Assembly: GCA_023664605.1 (NCBI GenBank)
Contig: JAMPFF010000014.1
Location: 1-64,000 of the forward strand
Reading direction: 5' to 3'
Origin: Clostridium sp.
GTDB lineage: Bacteria; Bacillota; Clostridia; Lachnospirales; Lachnospiraceae
DNA: 64,000 nt
This document shows positions 15,661 to 25,159 of this stretch, piece by piece. Position numbers and translations under genes: made by a program. Numbering within the stretch: position 1 is the stretch's first letter; the number at the start of each line of letters is the position of its first letter. Below the pieces are notes generated by a model, which was given only the letters and a program-made list of their open reading frames with translations, ran no database searches and was not told where the DNA came from.

Positions 15661-16725
15661 TTGTTAGAGAAAATAGTAAAACCCCTGCTTGCGTGGTATG
15701 ATAAGGGGAAACGGATTCTGCCATGGCGCCAATCCCCAACGCCTTATCATGTATGGGTTTCCGAAATCATGTTACAACAGACACGAGTGGAGGCTGTGAA
15801 GCCTTATTACGACAGATTTATGCAGGAACTGCCGGACATTCAGGCTCTTGCCGAGACAGACGAAGAAAAGTTGTTGAAATTGTGGGAAGGGCTTGGCTAT
15901 TATAATCGTGCCAGAAATTTGAAGAAAGCGGCCGATAAAATCGTTATAGAGTATGACGGGCGGATGCCGGATTCCTATGAAGAACTTATCAAACTGCCCG
16001 GTATCGGCAGCTATACGGCGGGAGCTATTGCATCCATCGCTTTCGGCAGACCTCATCCTGCGGTGGACGGTAACGTTCTTCGTATTTTGGCAAGGCTTAG
16101 GCTGGATGAACGGGATATTCTGGACGCCGGGGTAAAGCGTGCGGTTGAAGCGGAAATATTACAGATAATGCCGGGCGACAGACCGGGCGATTTCAATCAG
16201 GCTTTGATGGAATTGGGAGCGGTTGTCTGTATTCCCAACGGAACGGCCAAATGCGGCATATGTCCGTTAGCGGCGTTTTGTGAGGCATCGCGGACGGAAC
16301 GTGTGGCGGAATTTCCGAAAAAATCGTTGAAAAAACAGCGTAGTGTCGAGGAAAAGACGGTTCTTGTTATCCGAAAGGATGATAAGGTCGCGTTGCGAAA
16401 ACGCAAAGACAAAGGTTTACTGGCGGGGATGTATGAATTTCCGTCTATGGATGGAACGCAGACGGCTGGGAGAGTGCTTGCTCATATAAAGTCAATGGGT
16501 ATGATGCCTCTTAAAATTGAGAAACTGACAACGGCAAAGCATATTTTTACCCATAAAGAATGGCATATGACGGGATTTTCGGTACGGATAGATGAACTGG
16601 AGAAGAAAGAGCCGACCGATGAATTATTTTTTGCCACGCTGCAGGAATTGGAGGAGAGATATCCGGTTCCGTCGGCATTTAGCGCATACATGAAGTTTTT
16701 GGGTACACAGGAACGGTCTGTTTAA
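15661..16725 (+). CDS. mutY: A/G-specific adenine DNA glycosylase
   Basis: Removes adenine mispaired with 8-oxoguanine. The 354-residue chain has the catalytic domain with Glu35 in SEIMLQQTRV, a helix-hairpin-helix KLPGIGSYTAGAI (111-123) and catalytic Asp136 in PAVDGNV. The iron-sulfur cluster loop is C-x7-C-x2-C-x5-C (CIPNGTAKCGICPLAAFC), one residue longer in the first gap than the usual x6. The C-terminal third is a NUDIX-like domain (VLVIRKDDKVALRKRKDKGLLAGMYEFP) for 8-oxoG recognition. The start is a TTG with only a weak ribosome site; no in-frame ATG lies upstream. Confidence 0.94.
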   Translation: MLEKIVKPLLAWYDKGKRILPWRQSPTPYHVWVSEIMLQQTRVEAVKPYYDRFMQELPDIQALAETDEEKLLKLWEGLGYYNRARNLKKAADKIVIEYDGRMPDSYEELIKLPGIGSYTAGAIASIAFGRPHPAVDGNVLRILARLRLDERDILDAGVKRAVEAEILQIMPGDRPGDFNQALMELGAVVCIPNGTAKCGICPLAAFCEASRTERVAEFPKKSLKKQRSVEEKTVLVIRKDDKVALRKRKDKGLLAGMYEFPSMDGTQTAGRVLAHIKSMGMMPLKIEKLTTAKHIFTHKEWHMTGFSVRIDELEKKEPTDELFFATLQELEERYPVPSAFSAYMKFLGTQERSV

Positions 16726-16757
16726 AACAGTAATCGAAAACGGAGGAGAAGCAGAGG

Positions 16758-17783
16758 ATGAAACTTTTATCAATAGCAGTGCCATGTTATAATTCGGAGG
16801 CCTATATGCGCAAGTGCGTGGAATCTTTGCTGACAGGCGGTGCAGATGTAGAGATTTTGATTGTAGACGATGGTTCTACGGATAAGACAGCAAGTATCGC
16901 GGATGAATATGAGACGGCATATCCGGGGATTGTCAGGGCGATTCATCAGGAAAACGGCGGTCACGGCGCGGCGGTCAATGCAGGGCTGGCGCATGCGTCA
17001 GGACTCTATTTTAAAGTAGTGGACAGTGATGACTGGGTTAAGGAGAGCGCTTATCAGAAAATATTGCAGATATTGCGGGAACTGGCGGGCGGCAGCCCGG
17101 TGTTAGACATGCTGATTAGCAATTTTGTCTATGAAAAAGAGGGCGAGAAAAAAAATAAAGTCATGAAGTATCATCATGCGCTGCCAAAAGATAAATTATT
17201 CACATGGGATGAGGTCAGGCATTTCCATAAAGGACAGTATATTTTGATGCACTCTGTTATTTTCAGGACGAAACTGTTAAAAGAATGCGGGCTGAAACTG
17301 CCGGAGCATACATTTTATGTGGACAACCTTTTTGTTTTTGAGCCGCTTCCTTACGTAAAGACCATGTATTACCTGGACGTTAATTTTTACAGATACTATA
17401 TCGGGCGGGAAGGACAGTCTGTTAATGAGCAGGTTATGATATCCAGAATTGACCAGCAGATTTATGTCAATAAGTTGATGTTAGACTATCTGGTGCAGAA
17501 AAAGGCGGAGATATATAAGAAACGTAAAATGCGCGTTTATATGGTAAATTATCTGGAAATTATTACCGTGATTTCTTCTATATTATTAATACGTGCAGAT
17601 ACGGAGGAAAGTCTTGCAAAGAAAAAAGAACTTTGGAATACCATTAGGCAGAAAGATATCTTTTTGTATATCAGACTCAGATACGGCATTATGGGAAATT
17701 CCATGAATCTTCCGGGCAGGGGCGGTCGGAAAATATCCGTAGAGGGTTATAAAATCTGCCAGCGTTTCTTTAAATTCAACTAA
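16758..17783 (+). CDS. Family 2 glycosyltransferase
   Basis: Inverting GT-A glycosyltransferase, probably transferring a sugar to a cell-surface glycan. The 341-residue chain opens LLSIAVPCYNSEAYMRKCVESLL and shows ILIVDDGSTDKTASIA (nucleotide-sugar binding) and FKVVDSDDWVKESAY with the DSDD metal-binding motif. The C-terminal half (from about 230) is helical and basic without clear membrane helices. No other glycan genes are adjacent. A bidirectional hairpin follows at 17804. Confidence 0.88.
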   Translation: MKLLSIAVPCYNSEAYMRKCVESLLTGGADVEILIVDDGSTDKTASIADEYETAYPGIVRAIHQENGGHGAAVNAGLAHASGLYFKVVDSDDWVKESAYQKILQILRELAGGSPVLDMLISNFVYEKEGEKKNKVMKYHHALPKDKLFTWDEVRHFHKGQYILMHSVIFRTKLLKECGLKLPEHTFYVDNLFVFEPLPYVKTMYYLDVNFYRYYIGREGQSVNEQVMISRIDQQIYVNKLMLDYLVQKKAEIYKKRKMRVYMVNYLEIITVISSILLIRADTEESLAKKKELWNTIRQKDIFLYIRLRYGIMGNSMNLPGRGGRKISVEGYKICQRFFKFN

Positions 17784-17803
17784 ACTAATCCATCATAAAA
17801 TAA

Positions 17804-17842
17804 AAAGCCGGAATCAGAGGATTCCTGATTCCGGTTTTCTTT
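17804..17842. terminator. Bidirectional terminator between converging genes
   Basis: A 10-bp perfect stem CCGGAATCAG/CTGATTCCGG (17808-17817 and 17825-17834) is flanked by AAAAAG on the left and TTTTCTTTT on the right, so it can stop transcription both ways. It lies inside the last codons of the minus-strand PAP2 gene. Confidence 0.82.
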
Positions 17843-18503
17843 TATGCTTATTCTCATAATTATGTTTCAGATTCAGTAGAACATCGGAGCGGTATACAAT
17901 CAGATACATGACAGCAGCCATAATGAAAGCAGTCATAACGTCAAACATCGAATGCTGCTTAATCAATACGGTTGACATAATAATCGAAATACAAAGCGCC
18001 AGGGAAGCAATGCGGACTCCCTTATGATGCTTGAAGTGTTTGCTCTTGGCAATCGCAAAGTGGCATCCGAGCGAATTATATACATGAATGCTGGGCCACA
18101 GGTTAGTAGGCGTATCAGTGCGGTACAGGAAAGAAACCAACTGTGTGAAAATATTATCCCGCGGCATGGTAAAGGGCCTTAAGTGATGCCCGTTAGGAGC
18201 AACCGTGGAAACTAATAAAAAGATGGTCATTCCAGTAAAGAGGAAAGTGCAGCTTTTGAAATATTCGTCTTTATCTTTAAAAAAGAAAAAGAGGACGGTA
18301 GCTGCAACATAGGCAAACCATAATAAGTAGGGAACCACAAATGCCTCACAGAACGGAATATAATCGTCCAGCGCAACATGTATGACTTTGTAATGTCTTA
18401 CGGTAAGTTCCAGGTGACTGAACCATGTAAGATAGATAATGGAATAAATAATCAGTGGAACCGCGTGTTTATATTGATACCAAAATGATTTCATCACTTT
18501 CAT
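17814..18503 (-). CDS. PAP2-superfamily membrane phosphatase
   Basis: Integral membrane lipid phosphatase. The 229-residue chain has about six membrane helices and the acid-phosphatase motifs: RPFTMPRDN (first motif, degenerate), WPSIHVYNSLG (PSxH motif) and STVLIKQHSMFDVM (SxxxHxxxD motif with catalytic His). The arrangement resembles the PAP2 branch that includes inositol-phosphorylceramide-synthase-like proteins. The lipid kinase gene is next upstream on the same strand, separated by 199 bases that contain a paired operator-like sequence, so it probably has its own promoter. Both act on membrane lipids. Confidence 0.85.
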   Translation of the reverse strand: MKVMKSFWYQYKHAVPLIIYSIIYLTWFSHLELTVRHYKVIHVALDDYIPFCEAFVVPYLLWFAYVAATVLFFFFKDKDEYFKSCTFLFTGMTIFLLVSTVAPNGHHLRPFTMPRDNIFTQLVSFLYRTDTPTNLWPSIHVYNSLGCHFAIAKSKHFKHHKGVRIASLALCISIIMSTVLIKQHSMFDVMTAFIMAAVMYLIVYRSDVLLNLKHNYENKHKRKPESGIL

Positions 18504-18552
18504 TGTAATACCTGTCTCCTCTTTACGCCGGAAATGATATTTCTAAGCGTGT

Positions 18553-18596
18553 ATTGTTTTCAATTCATTTATATTACATATTATATTGAAAACAAT
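18553..18596. promoter_or_regulatory. Paired inverted operator-like motif upstream of PAP2 gene
   Basis: ATTGTTTTCAAT (18553-18564) and ATTGAAAACAAT (18585-18596) form a perfect 12-bp inverted repeat with a 20-base AT-only-like spacer. Each half is itself a small dyad (ATTG-N4-CAAT). The centres are 32 bp apart, about three helical turns, which suits a dimeric repressor binding twice; as RNA it would form a hairpin in the leader. Confidence 0.5.
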
Positions 18597-18702
18597 CTTA
18601 GCAGAATACAGAAAAAAGTCAAAATCATTTTTGTATAAAAATTTTTCTTTTTTTGCATAAAAAATAGCTAAAATGTTCAAATTAGGCAAAAGCGCCATCC
18701 GT

Positions 18703-19668
18703 TTAATTCAAAAAGTTTAAGGTCTGCTTTTCACAGGTAATGGCTATATGGTCGGATTTGTAATGTACTTCCCCGTCCGTATGTACCCAGAGCGGGGCGG
18801 AGGTCTTTATTTCCACCTGTTTTGCCCGGTAATGGGTTATGTGAGGAAACATATAGTGTTTTCCGAAAAAAGCGGTAGGCAGCGCAATCAAAATGAGAAG
18901 CTTTGGCAGGCTGCCGACAAAACATAAGTCAAGCACGCCGTCTTCGGCGTCGGCGTCGGGGCAGAATTTGAATCCACCGCCTTCATAACGGCGGATCATG
19001 AATGCACTGAAAAGAAATCGGTTTACATAAATTGGAGAACCGCCGTCCAGAGTCAGTTCGCACGATACCGGTTTTGCGGTAATTAATTGTTTGAGCGCAA
19101 TGCCAAGATAGGTCAGCTTTCCGAGTTTTAATTTGTTCAGCACATTTTTTATGCGGGAGGAAAGAGCCTCCTCACATACGGCAGCATCAAAGCCGATGCC
19201 GCTGCTGACGGCAAAATAACGTGTATCTATAGAAAGCGAATCCCGGGAATCATTCATTTTTACGGAAGCCTGCGCGCGGTTTTGATAAGTGAGCAGGCCA
19301 ATGTCGGCTTTCCGGGAAGTGTTTTTATCTAAAATGGTCTCCAGTATGGCAAGCGGGTCTTTGCCTAAATTCATGTCTCTTGCCAAATCATTGCTGGAAC
19401 CGGTGGGAATATAGCCGATATTTGTTTTGGAAAAATCCCGGATGCCCTGTAACGCCTCGTTCATCGTGCCGTCGCCGCCTAAAATGATAAGGTTGATAAT
19501 AGCATCGGAACTTGTAATTTTCCTGACAAGTTCGGTGACATGTCCGTTGTGTTTGGATAGCATCACCTTATATGGAATATTTTTTTCTTTTAAAACAGGT
19601 TCCAGCTTTTGCCATATTTGCAGGCCTCGGCCTGACTTGGAAGCCGGATTTACTATAATATAGTACAT
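18703..19668 (-). CDS. Diacylglycerol-kinase-family lipid kinase (YegS/BmrU-like)
   Basis: Cytoplasmic lipid kinase. The 321-residue chain has the N-terminal nucleotide-binding domain with YYIIVNPASKSGRG, the ILGGDGTMNEAL signature and IPTGSSNDLARDM, then a C-terminal beta-sandwich with FAVSSGIGFDAAVCEEA and DADAEDGVLDLCFVG. It could phosphorylate diacylglycerol or a related lipid. Start chosen at the ATG ending at 19668, where GAGG lies eight bases upstream; a farther in-frame ATG (19689) lacks a site. Its leader contains tandem repeat units with several extended -10 promoters. Confidence 0.9.
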   Translation of the reverse strand: MYYIIVNPASKSGRGLQIWQKLEPVLKEKNIPYKVMLSKHNGHVTELVRKITSSDAIINLIILGGDGTMNEALQGIRDFSKTNIGYIPTGSSNDLARDMNLGKDPLAILETILDKNTSRKADIGLLTYQNRAQASVKMNDSRDSLSIDTRYFAVSSGIGFDAAVCEEALSSRIKNVLNKLKLGKLTYLGIALKQLITAKPVSCELTLDGGSPIYVNRFLFSAFMIRRYEGGGFKFCPDADAEDGVLDLCFVGSLPKLLILIALPTAFFGKHYMFPHITHYRAKQVEIKTSAPLWVHTDGEVHYKSDHIAITCEKQTLNFLN

Positions 19669-19687
19669 CTTCGTATCCTCTTTATCC

Positions 19688-19993
19688 AAACTCGCAAACT
19701 TACGTTTATTATATTATCTCCGCAGTGTCCACTCGGAAAACCTGCAGTTTTCCTTATTCGCGGGCTTCGCCCTATCGCTCCGCAATCTGAAAAAATTGTC
19801 AGCAGGCTGCCATTTTGTCATCTTACTTCGTGGCACTGCTCATTGCCATCGCGTACATTATATCATAAACTCGCAAACTCGCGCTTTCAGCGCTCTTTGT
19901 CCGATTTCATCGGACATTTGCTCGTTAATGCCCGCAGAAAAACAAATGTCTGCTTCGCAGCCGCTTGTTTTTCTTATGCGTACATTATATCAT
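19688..19993. repeat. Two tandem repeat units with shared ends and hairpin interiors
   Basis: Unit A (19688-19866) and unit B (19867-19993) abut. Each starts with AAACTCGCAAACT (19688, 19867) and ends with GCGTACATTATATCAT (19851-19866, 19978-19993), with different interiors rich in hairpins, for example TGTCCGAT/ATCGGACA, GAAAAACAA/TTGTTTTTC, GGAAAAC/GTTTTCC and GGGCTTCGCCC. Read on the minus strand each unit opens with TGATATAATG, an extended -10 box, pointing toward the lipid kinase gene. This explains most of the 447-base gap before glyA. Confidence 0.65.
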
Positions 19994-20115
19994 GATTTAT
20001 GATTTACGGAAAGTGGGAATAAGATATTGCGTCCTAATCCATCCTTGTGATATACTTACACTGGTTTTTTATAAATAATAGAACAGGAAGTATAAAAAGA
20101 AAGGCAGGAACAGAA

Positions 20116-21354
20116 ATGTATTCATTAGATGAAGTAAAGGCAGTGGACCCGGAAATAGCGCAGGCAATCGTTGACGAACAGAATCGTCAGAACTCGCATA
20201 TTGAGTTAATCGCATCGGAAAACTGGGTAAGTAAGGCAGTTATGGCGGCAATGGGCAGCCCTTTAACAAATAAATATGCGGAAGGGTATCCGGCCAAAAG
20301 ATATTACGGCGGCTGTGAATGCGTTGATGTAGTGGAAAATCTTGCAATAGAAAGAGCAAAAGAACTGTTTGGCTGTGAGTATGTCAATGTACAGCCGCAT
20401 TCGGGCGCACAGGCGAATATGGCGGTATTTTTTGCGGTAATGGAGCCGGGCGACACTTTTATGGGAATGAACCTTGACCACGGCGGACATCTTTCCCACG
20501 GTTCACCGGTCAATATGTCCGGTAAATATTTTCACTGTGTGCCTTATGGCGTAAATGACGACGGCTTTCTTGATTATGATAAGGTCAGAGAGATTGCATT
20601 GGAATGTAAACCGAAAATGATTGTAGCGGGCGCGTCCGCTTATGCAAGAACGCTGGATTTTAAAAAGTTCAGGGAGATTGCGGACGAAGTGGGAGCCGTT
20701 TTGATGGTAGATATCGCGCATATTGCGGGACTGGTAGCGGCAGGGCTGCATCCGAGTCCGATTCCGTATGCGCATGTAACGACAACGACAACGCATAAGA
20801 CGCTGCGCGGACCCCGCGGCGGCATGATTATGTCCTCTAAGGAGGTTGCCGATAAATATAATTTTAACAAAGCGATTTTCCCGGGCATTCAGGGAGGACC
20901 TTTAATGCACGTGATTGCGGCCAAAGCGGTTTGTTTCAAAGAAGCGCTTTCTCCGGCGTTTAAAGAGTATCAGCAGGGCATTATAGACAATGCGCAGGCA
21001 CTTTGCAAAGGGCTTCTGTCCAGGGATATCAGGATTGTTTCCGGCGGTACGGACAACCATCTGATGTTAGTGGATTTGACAAATTATGATTTGACCGGAA
21101 AGGCAGTGGAAAAGCTTTTGGATGAAGCGCATATTACCGCCAATAAGAATACGATTCCGAATGACCCGAAGTCTCCGTTTGTCACAAGCGGCATCAGGCT
21201 AGGTACGCCGGCGGCTACCTCCCGTGGTTTAAAAACGGATGACATGGATCAGGTAGCGGAAGCAATAGCAACTGTTATTAAAGAGGGAGAAGCGGGCATT
21301 CAGAAAGCGCGCGGCATTATCAAGACATTAACGGATAAATATCCGCTGAACTAA
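20116..21354 (+). CDS. glyA: Serine hydroxymethyltransferase
   Basis: PLP enzyme interconverting serine and glycine with tetrahydrofolate; main source of one-carbon units. With the ATG at 20116 (after AAAGGCAGG) the protein has 412 residues, the family length. Motifs: [30 protein letters not shown] (as [14 protein letters not shown]), [32 protein letters not shown], and [16 protein letters not shown] with the PLP lysine. It is first in a tight same-strand cluster glyA-hom-PGM-like-aspartate kinase (gaps of 20-26 bases), so serine/glycine and threonine synthesis are probably co-expressed. A TTGCGT-18-TATACT promoter lies just upstream (about 20029-20060). Confidence 0.96.
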   Translation: MYSLDEVKAVDPEIAQAIVDEQNRQNSHIELIASENWVSKAVMAAMGSPLTNKYAEGYPAKRYYGGCECVDVVENLAIERAKELFGCEYVNVQPHSGAQANMAVFFAVMEPGDTFMGMNLDHGGHLSHGSPVNMSGKYFHCVPYGVNDDGFLDYDKVREIALECKPKMIVAGASAYARTLDFKKFREIADEVGAVLMVDIAHIAGLVAAGLHPSPIPYAHVTTTTTHKTLRGPRGGMIMSSKEVADKYNFNKAIFPGIQGGPLMHVIAAKAVCFKEALSPAFKEYQQGIIDNAQALCKGLLSRDIRIVSGGTDNHLMLVDLTNYDLTGKAVEKLLDEAHITANKNTIPNDPKSPFVTSGIRLGTPAATSRGLKTDDMDQVAEAIATVIKEGEAGIQKARGIIKTLTDKYPLN

Positions 21355-21380
21355 GGAGAGAAAGAGAGGCTGGACGGAAA

Positions 21381-22586
21381 ATGATTCAGGTAGCAGTTTT
21401 AGGATACGGTACGGTGGGAAGCGGTGTCGTAGAAGTGATTGAAACCAACAAAGCAGAAATCAACAAGAAAGCGGGCGAGGAATTAAATATTAAATATATT
21501 CTGGACTTGCGAGACTTTCCGGGTGATGCTTATGAACATAAGGTGGTTCATGATTTTAATATCATTTTAAATGACCCTGAGGTTTCCATTATCTGTGAGA
21601 CGATGGGAGGACTCAGACCGGCCTATGATTTTTCCAAACAGGCGCTGCTTGCGGGAAAAAGTGTCTGTACTTCCAATAAGGAGCTTGTTGCGGACCACGG
21701 TGCAGAGTTGATTGAACTGGCGAAGCAGAATCATTGCAACTATCTTTTTGAAGCGAGCGTAGGCGGCGGCATTCCGATTATCCGGCCTTTGAATTATTCT
21801 CTGACGGCTGAAAAAATTGATGCCATTACAGGTATTTTAAACGGTACGACAAACTATATTTTAACCAAAATGGATAAAAACGGCGCAGATTTTGCCGAAG
21901 TTTTAAAAGAAGCGCAGGATAACGGTTATGCCGAGAGAAATCCGGAAGCGGATATAGAAGGGTATGACGCCTGTAGAAAAATCGCGATTCTTTCTTCTTT
22001 GATGAAAGGGGAAAACGTTAATTACGAGGATATTTATACCGAGGGAATTACCAAAATTTCCCGGGCGGATTTTTTGTATGCAAAGAAGATGGGGCGTTCC
22101 GTCAAACTGCTTGCTATGAGCAGGAATACGGAAAACGGCTTTTATGCGATGGTGGCGCCTTTTATGATTTCCAAAGAGCATCCGCTTTACAGCGTAAATG
22201 ATGTTTTCAATGCCGTTTATATACACAGCAATATGCTTGGGGATTCCATGTACTACGGGCGCGGAGCGGGCAAACTGCCAACGGCGAGCGCGGTCGTTTC
22301 CGATGTCGTGGATTGTGCAAGGCATCCGGGTAAGACGGTTATGTGCTTCTGGGATAATAAGAGAGTAAACTTAATGGATATTGCAGATACGAAACACAGA
22401 TTCTTTGTTCGTGTAAAAGCGGCCGGGAAAGAAAACGCACTGGCGGCTTTTGGCGCGGTAGAGGAAATTGACGTAGGGATAGCCGGAGAATTTGCTTTCA
22501 TAACAAGTGTTATGACAGAAAAGGCATTCAATGAAAAAATTTCCGCTATCGGCGGTATGATTAACAGAATCCGTATTGAGGGATAA
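21381..22586 (+). CDS. hom: Homoserine dehydrogenase
   Basis: NAD(P)H-dependent reduction of aspartate semialdehyde to homoserine, branch point to threonine and methionine. The 401-residue chain has a Rossmann start VAVLGYGTVGSGVVEVI, substrate segment EASVGGGIPIIRPL and catalytic region GILNGTTNYILTKM, with GYAERNPEADIEGYDACRKIAIL (as EADIEGYDA). The C-terminus (FAFITSVMTEKAFNEKISAIGGM) looks like a shortened ACT-type regulatory unit, so feedback control by threonine is possible. Second gene of the glyA cluster. Confidence 0.95.
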   Translation: MIQVAVLGYGTVGSGVVEVIETNKAEINKKAGEELNIKYILDLRDFPGDAYEHKVVHDFNIILNDPEVSIICETMGGLRPAYDFSKQALLAGKSVCTSNKELVADHGAELIELAKQNHCNYLFEASVGGGIPIIRPLNYSLTAEKIDAITGILNGTTNYILTKMDKNGADFAEVLKEAQDNGYAERNPEADIEGYDACRKIAILSSLMKGENVNYEDIYTEGITKISRADFLYAKKMGRSVKLLAMSRNTENGFYAMVAPFMISKEHPLYSVNDVFNAVYIHSNMLGDSMYYGRGAGKLPTASAVVSDVVDCARHPGKTVMCFWDNKRVNLMDIADTKHRFFVRVKAAGKENALAAFGAVEEIDVGIAGEFAFITSVMTEKAFNEKISAIGGMINRIRIEG

Positions 22587-22606
22587 GAATAAGAAGGAGT
22601 ACAGAA

Positions 22607-23815
22607 ATGGACAGGAAGTATATTATCGTTTTGGGAGACGGTATGGCGGATGAGCCGATAGAGAGCCTGGGCGGACAGACGCCGCTTGCCTATGCTAAGA
22701 CGCCTGCGATGGATGAGCTGAGTAAAAAAGCGGAGATTGGGATGGTGCATACGATTCCGGAGGGAATGAAGCCGGGTTCCGATACGGCAAATCTCTCTGT
22801 TTTAGGATATGACCCGAAAAAGTATTATTCCGGACGTTCGCCGTTAGAGGCGCTTAGTATCGGTGTGCCGATGAAAGATACGGATATTGCGCTTCGCTGT
22901 AATATTGTAACGCTTTCCGAGGATGACGTTCCATTTGAAGAAAGAACCATTATAGACCACAGTTCCGGTGAAATCAGTACAGAAGACTGCACCGTTTTAT
23001 TAAATGCGGTCAAGAAGGAACTGGAAAACGAAACATACAAGTTTTATGCGGGAACGAGTTACAGGCATTGCCTGATATGGGATAAAGGGGAAGTGATAGA
23101 ATTAACGCAGCCTCATGATGTGCTGACACAGAAAATCGGACAGCATCTTCCCGAAAATCAGGCTTTACGGGAAATGATGAAAAAAAGCTATGATATTTTA
23201 GTCAATCATCCGATTAATACAGAAAGAAAAAAGAACGGCTTAAACCCTGCCAACTGCTGTTGGTTTTGGGGAGCGGGAACGAAACCGTTACTTTCCTCTT
23301 TTGAAGAGAAGACGGGTAAAAAAGGCATGATGGTATCGGCGGTCGATTTATTAAAAGGCATTGCCGTCGGCGCAGGCATGGGCGTGGCGCAGGTAGAGGG
23401 CGCAAACGGCGGTCTGCATACCAATTATGAGGGAAAAGTACAGGCTGCGCTTACCGCGCTTTTAAAGGACGGTTATGATTTTGCCTATATTCATCTGGAG
23501 GCTCCGGACGAGATGGGGCATCAGGGCAGCGTGGAACGTAAGGTGCAGGCGATAGAATATCTGGATGCAAGAGTGGTTGCGCCGCTGGTGGAAAAACTGG
23601 ATGCAGAGGGCGTACCTTACCGTATGCTGATACTGCCGGATCATCCGACGCCGATAAGGGTCAGGACGCATACGGCCGACAGCGTACCGTATCTGCTTTA
23701 TGACAGCGAACATCCACTTGATGAAACATGGCATTACAATGAAAAAGAAGGCAGCGCCAGCGGTAATTATATTCCGGTCGGGCATACGCTGATAAATCAT
23801 TTATTTGAACGATAA
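22607..23815 (+). CDS. PGM-like metalloenzyme, probable homoserine kinase (annotated as cofactor-independent phosphoglycerate mutase)
   Basis: The 402-residue chain belongs to the archaeal-type cofactor-independent phosphoglycerate mutase group of the alkaline-phosphatase superfamily. Metal and catalytic motifs are visible: VLGDGMADEP, GSDTANLSVLGYDP with the nucleophilic serine, HLEAPDEMGHQG, and LPDHPTPIRVRTHT. A subgroup of this family is encoded next to homoserine dehydrogenase and aspartate kinase and has been proposed, with genetic support in some bacteria, to be the missing homoserine kinase. Here it lies 20 bases after hom and 21 before aspartate kinase, and no classical thrB is in the window, so homoserine kinase is my preferred reading; mutase activity is not excluded. 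Confidence 0.78.
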   Translation: MDRKYIIVLGDGMADEPIESLGGQTPLAYAKTPAMDELSKKAEIGMVHTIPEGMKPGSDTANLSVLGYDPKKYYSGRSPLEALSIGVPMKDTDIALRCNIVTLSEDDVPFEERTIIDHSSGEISTEDCTVLLNAVKKELENETYKFYAGTSYRHCLIWDKGEVIELTQPHDVLTQKIGQHLPENQALREMMKKSYDILVNHPINTERKKNGLNPANCCWFWGAGTKPLLSSFEEKTGKKGMMVSAVDLLKGIAVGAGMGVAQVEGANGGLHTNYEGKVQAALTALLKDGYDFAYIHLEAPDEMGHQGSVERKVQAIEYLDARVVAPLVEKLDAEGVPYRMLILPDHPTPIRVRTHTADSVPYLLYDSEHPLDETWHYNEKEGSASGNYIPVGHTLINHLFER

Positions 23816-23836
23816 AAGGAAGGCTGGTTGTGAAAG

Positions 23837-25156
23837 ATGAGAAAAGTAGTGAAATTTGGCGGAAGTTCTCTTGCCAGTGCGGAGCAGTTTAAGAAAGTCG
23901 GCGATATTATTCATGCGGATAAAGAACGTAAATTTGTCGTACCGTCTGCACCCGGAAAAAGATATGCGGATGATACAAAAGTAACGGATATGCTGTATGC
24001 ATGTTATGACTTGGCCGATGCGGGCAAAGATTTTAAGGAAGAGTTGAAGGCAATTAAGGAAAGATATCAGGAAATTATCGACGGTTTATCTTTGACGCTT
24101 TCATTGGAAGAAGAGTTTAAGACGATTGCTAAAAATTTCAAAAATAAAATTGGAAAAGATTATGCGGCGTCCAGAGGGGAGTATTTAAACGGTATTATTA
24201 TGGCGGCCTATCTGGGCTTTGAGTTTATAGACGCAGCCAGCGTTATTCGCTTTGATGAAAACGGAGAATTTGATGCAAAAGAGACAAATACGTTAATGAA
24301 AGAACGACTGTTATCTTTGGAAACGGCAGTCATTCCGGGATTTTACGGCGCGTACGCGGATGGAATCGTCAAAACATTTTCCCGCGGCGGTTCCGATATT
24401 ACCGGTTCTATCGTGGCAAGAGCGGTCAAAGCGGACGTCTATGAAAACTGGACGGACGTTTCGGGCTTTATGGTCGCCGACCCTAGAATTATTTATAAAC
24501 CCGAAACCATTGAGACAATTACTTATAAAGAGCTTAGAGAGCTGGCCTATATGGGAGCGAGCGTACTGCATGAGGACGCTATTTTCCCGGTCAGAAGCGA
24601 GGGTATTCCCATTAATATCCGCAATACGAATGCACCGGAGGATGCGGGAACCTGGATTGTGGAAAGCACCTGTCAAAAACCCAAGTATGTCATTACCGGT
24701 ATTGCCGGAAAGAAAGGCTTTTGCGCCGTCAACATTGAAAAAGACCAGATGAACTCCGAAATCGGCTTCGGACGTAAAGTGTTACAGGTTTTTGAAGACA
24801 ACGGCATTTCCTTTGAGCATGTACCGTCCGGTATTGATACGATGACCGTTTTTGTGCATCAGGACGAATTTATGCACAAGGAACAGAAAGTGGTTTCCGG
24901 CATTCACAGGCTTGCCGACCCTGATGCGATTGATATTGAAGCCGATCTTGCGTTAATTGCCGTTGTGGGGCGCGGTATGAAATCCACAAGAGGAACGGCG
25001 GGAAGAATCTTTTCCGCACTGGCGCATTCCAATGTCAATGTCAAGATGATAGACCAGGGTTCCAGTGAGTTGAATATTATTATCGGAGTTGCCAATGCGG
25101 ATTTTGAAACGGCGATTAAGGCGATTTATGATATTTTTGTATTGTATCAGCTTTGA
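23837..25156 (+). CDS. Aspartate kinase
   Basis: Phosphorylates aspartate, the first step toward threonine, methionine and lysine. The 439-residue monofunctional kinase shows VVKFGGSSLASAEQF, the catalytic FSRGGSDITGSIVA, ENWTDVSGFMVADPRII and two C-terminal ACT domains (about 305-439) with GFGRKVLQVFEDNGISFEHV and VNVKMIDQGSSELNI, the usual site of amino-acid feedback. It closes the glyA cluster and, unlike dapA at 49447, has no lysine riboswitch, so it probably serves the threonine branch. The stop is only three bases from the end of a converging gene. Confidence 0.95.
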   Translation: MRKVVKFGGSSLASAEQFKKVGDIIHADKERKFVVPSAPGKRYADDTKVTDMLYACYDLADAGKDFKEELKAIKERYQEIIDGLSLTLSLEEEFKTIAKNFKNKIGKDYAASRGEYLNGIIMAAYLGFEFIDAASVIRFDENGEFDAKETNTLMKERLLSLETAVIPGFYGAYADGIVKTFSRGGSDITGSIVARAVKADVYENWTDVSGFMVADPRIIYKPETIETITYKELRELAYMGASVLHEDAIFPVRSEGIPINIRNTNAPEDAGTWIVESTCQKPKYVITGIAGKKGFCAVNIEKDQMNSEIGFGRKVLQVFEDNGISFEHVPSGIDTMTVFVHQDEFMHKEQKVVSGIHRLADPDAIDIEADLALIAVVGRGMKSTRGTAGRIFSALAHSNVNVKMIDQGSSELNIIIGVANADFETAIKAIYDIFVLYQL

Positions 25157-25159
25157 TTA

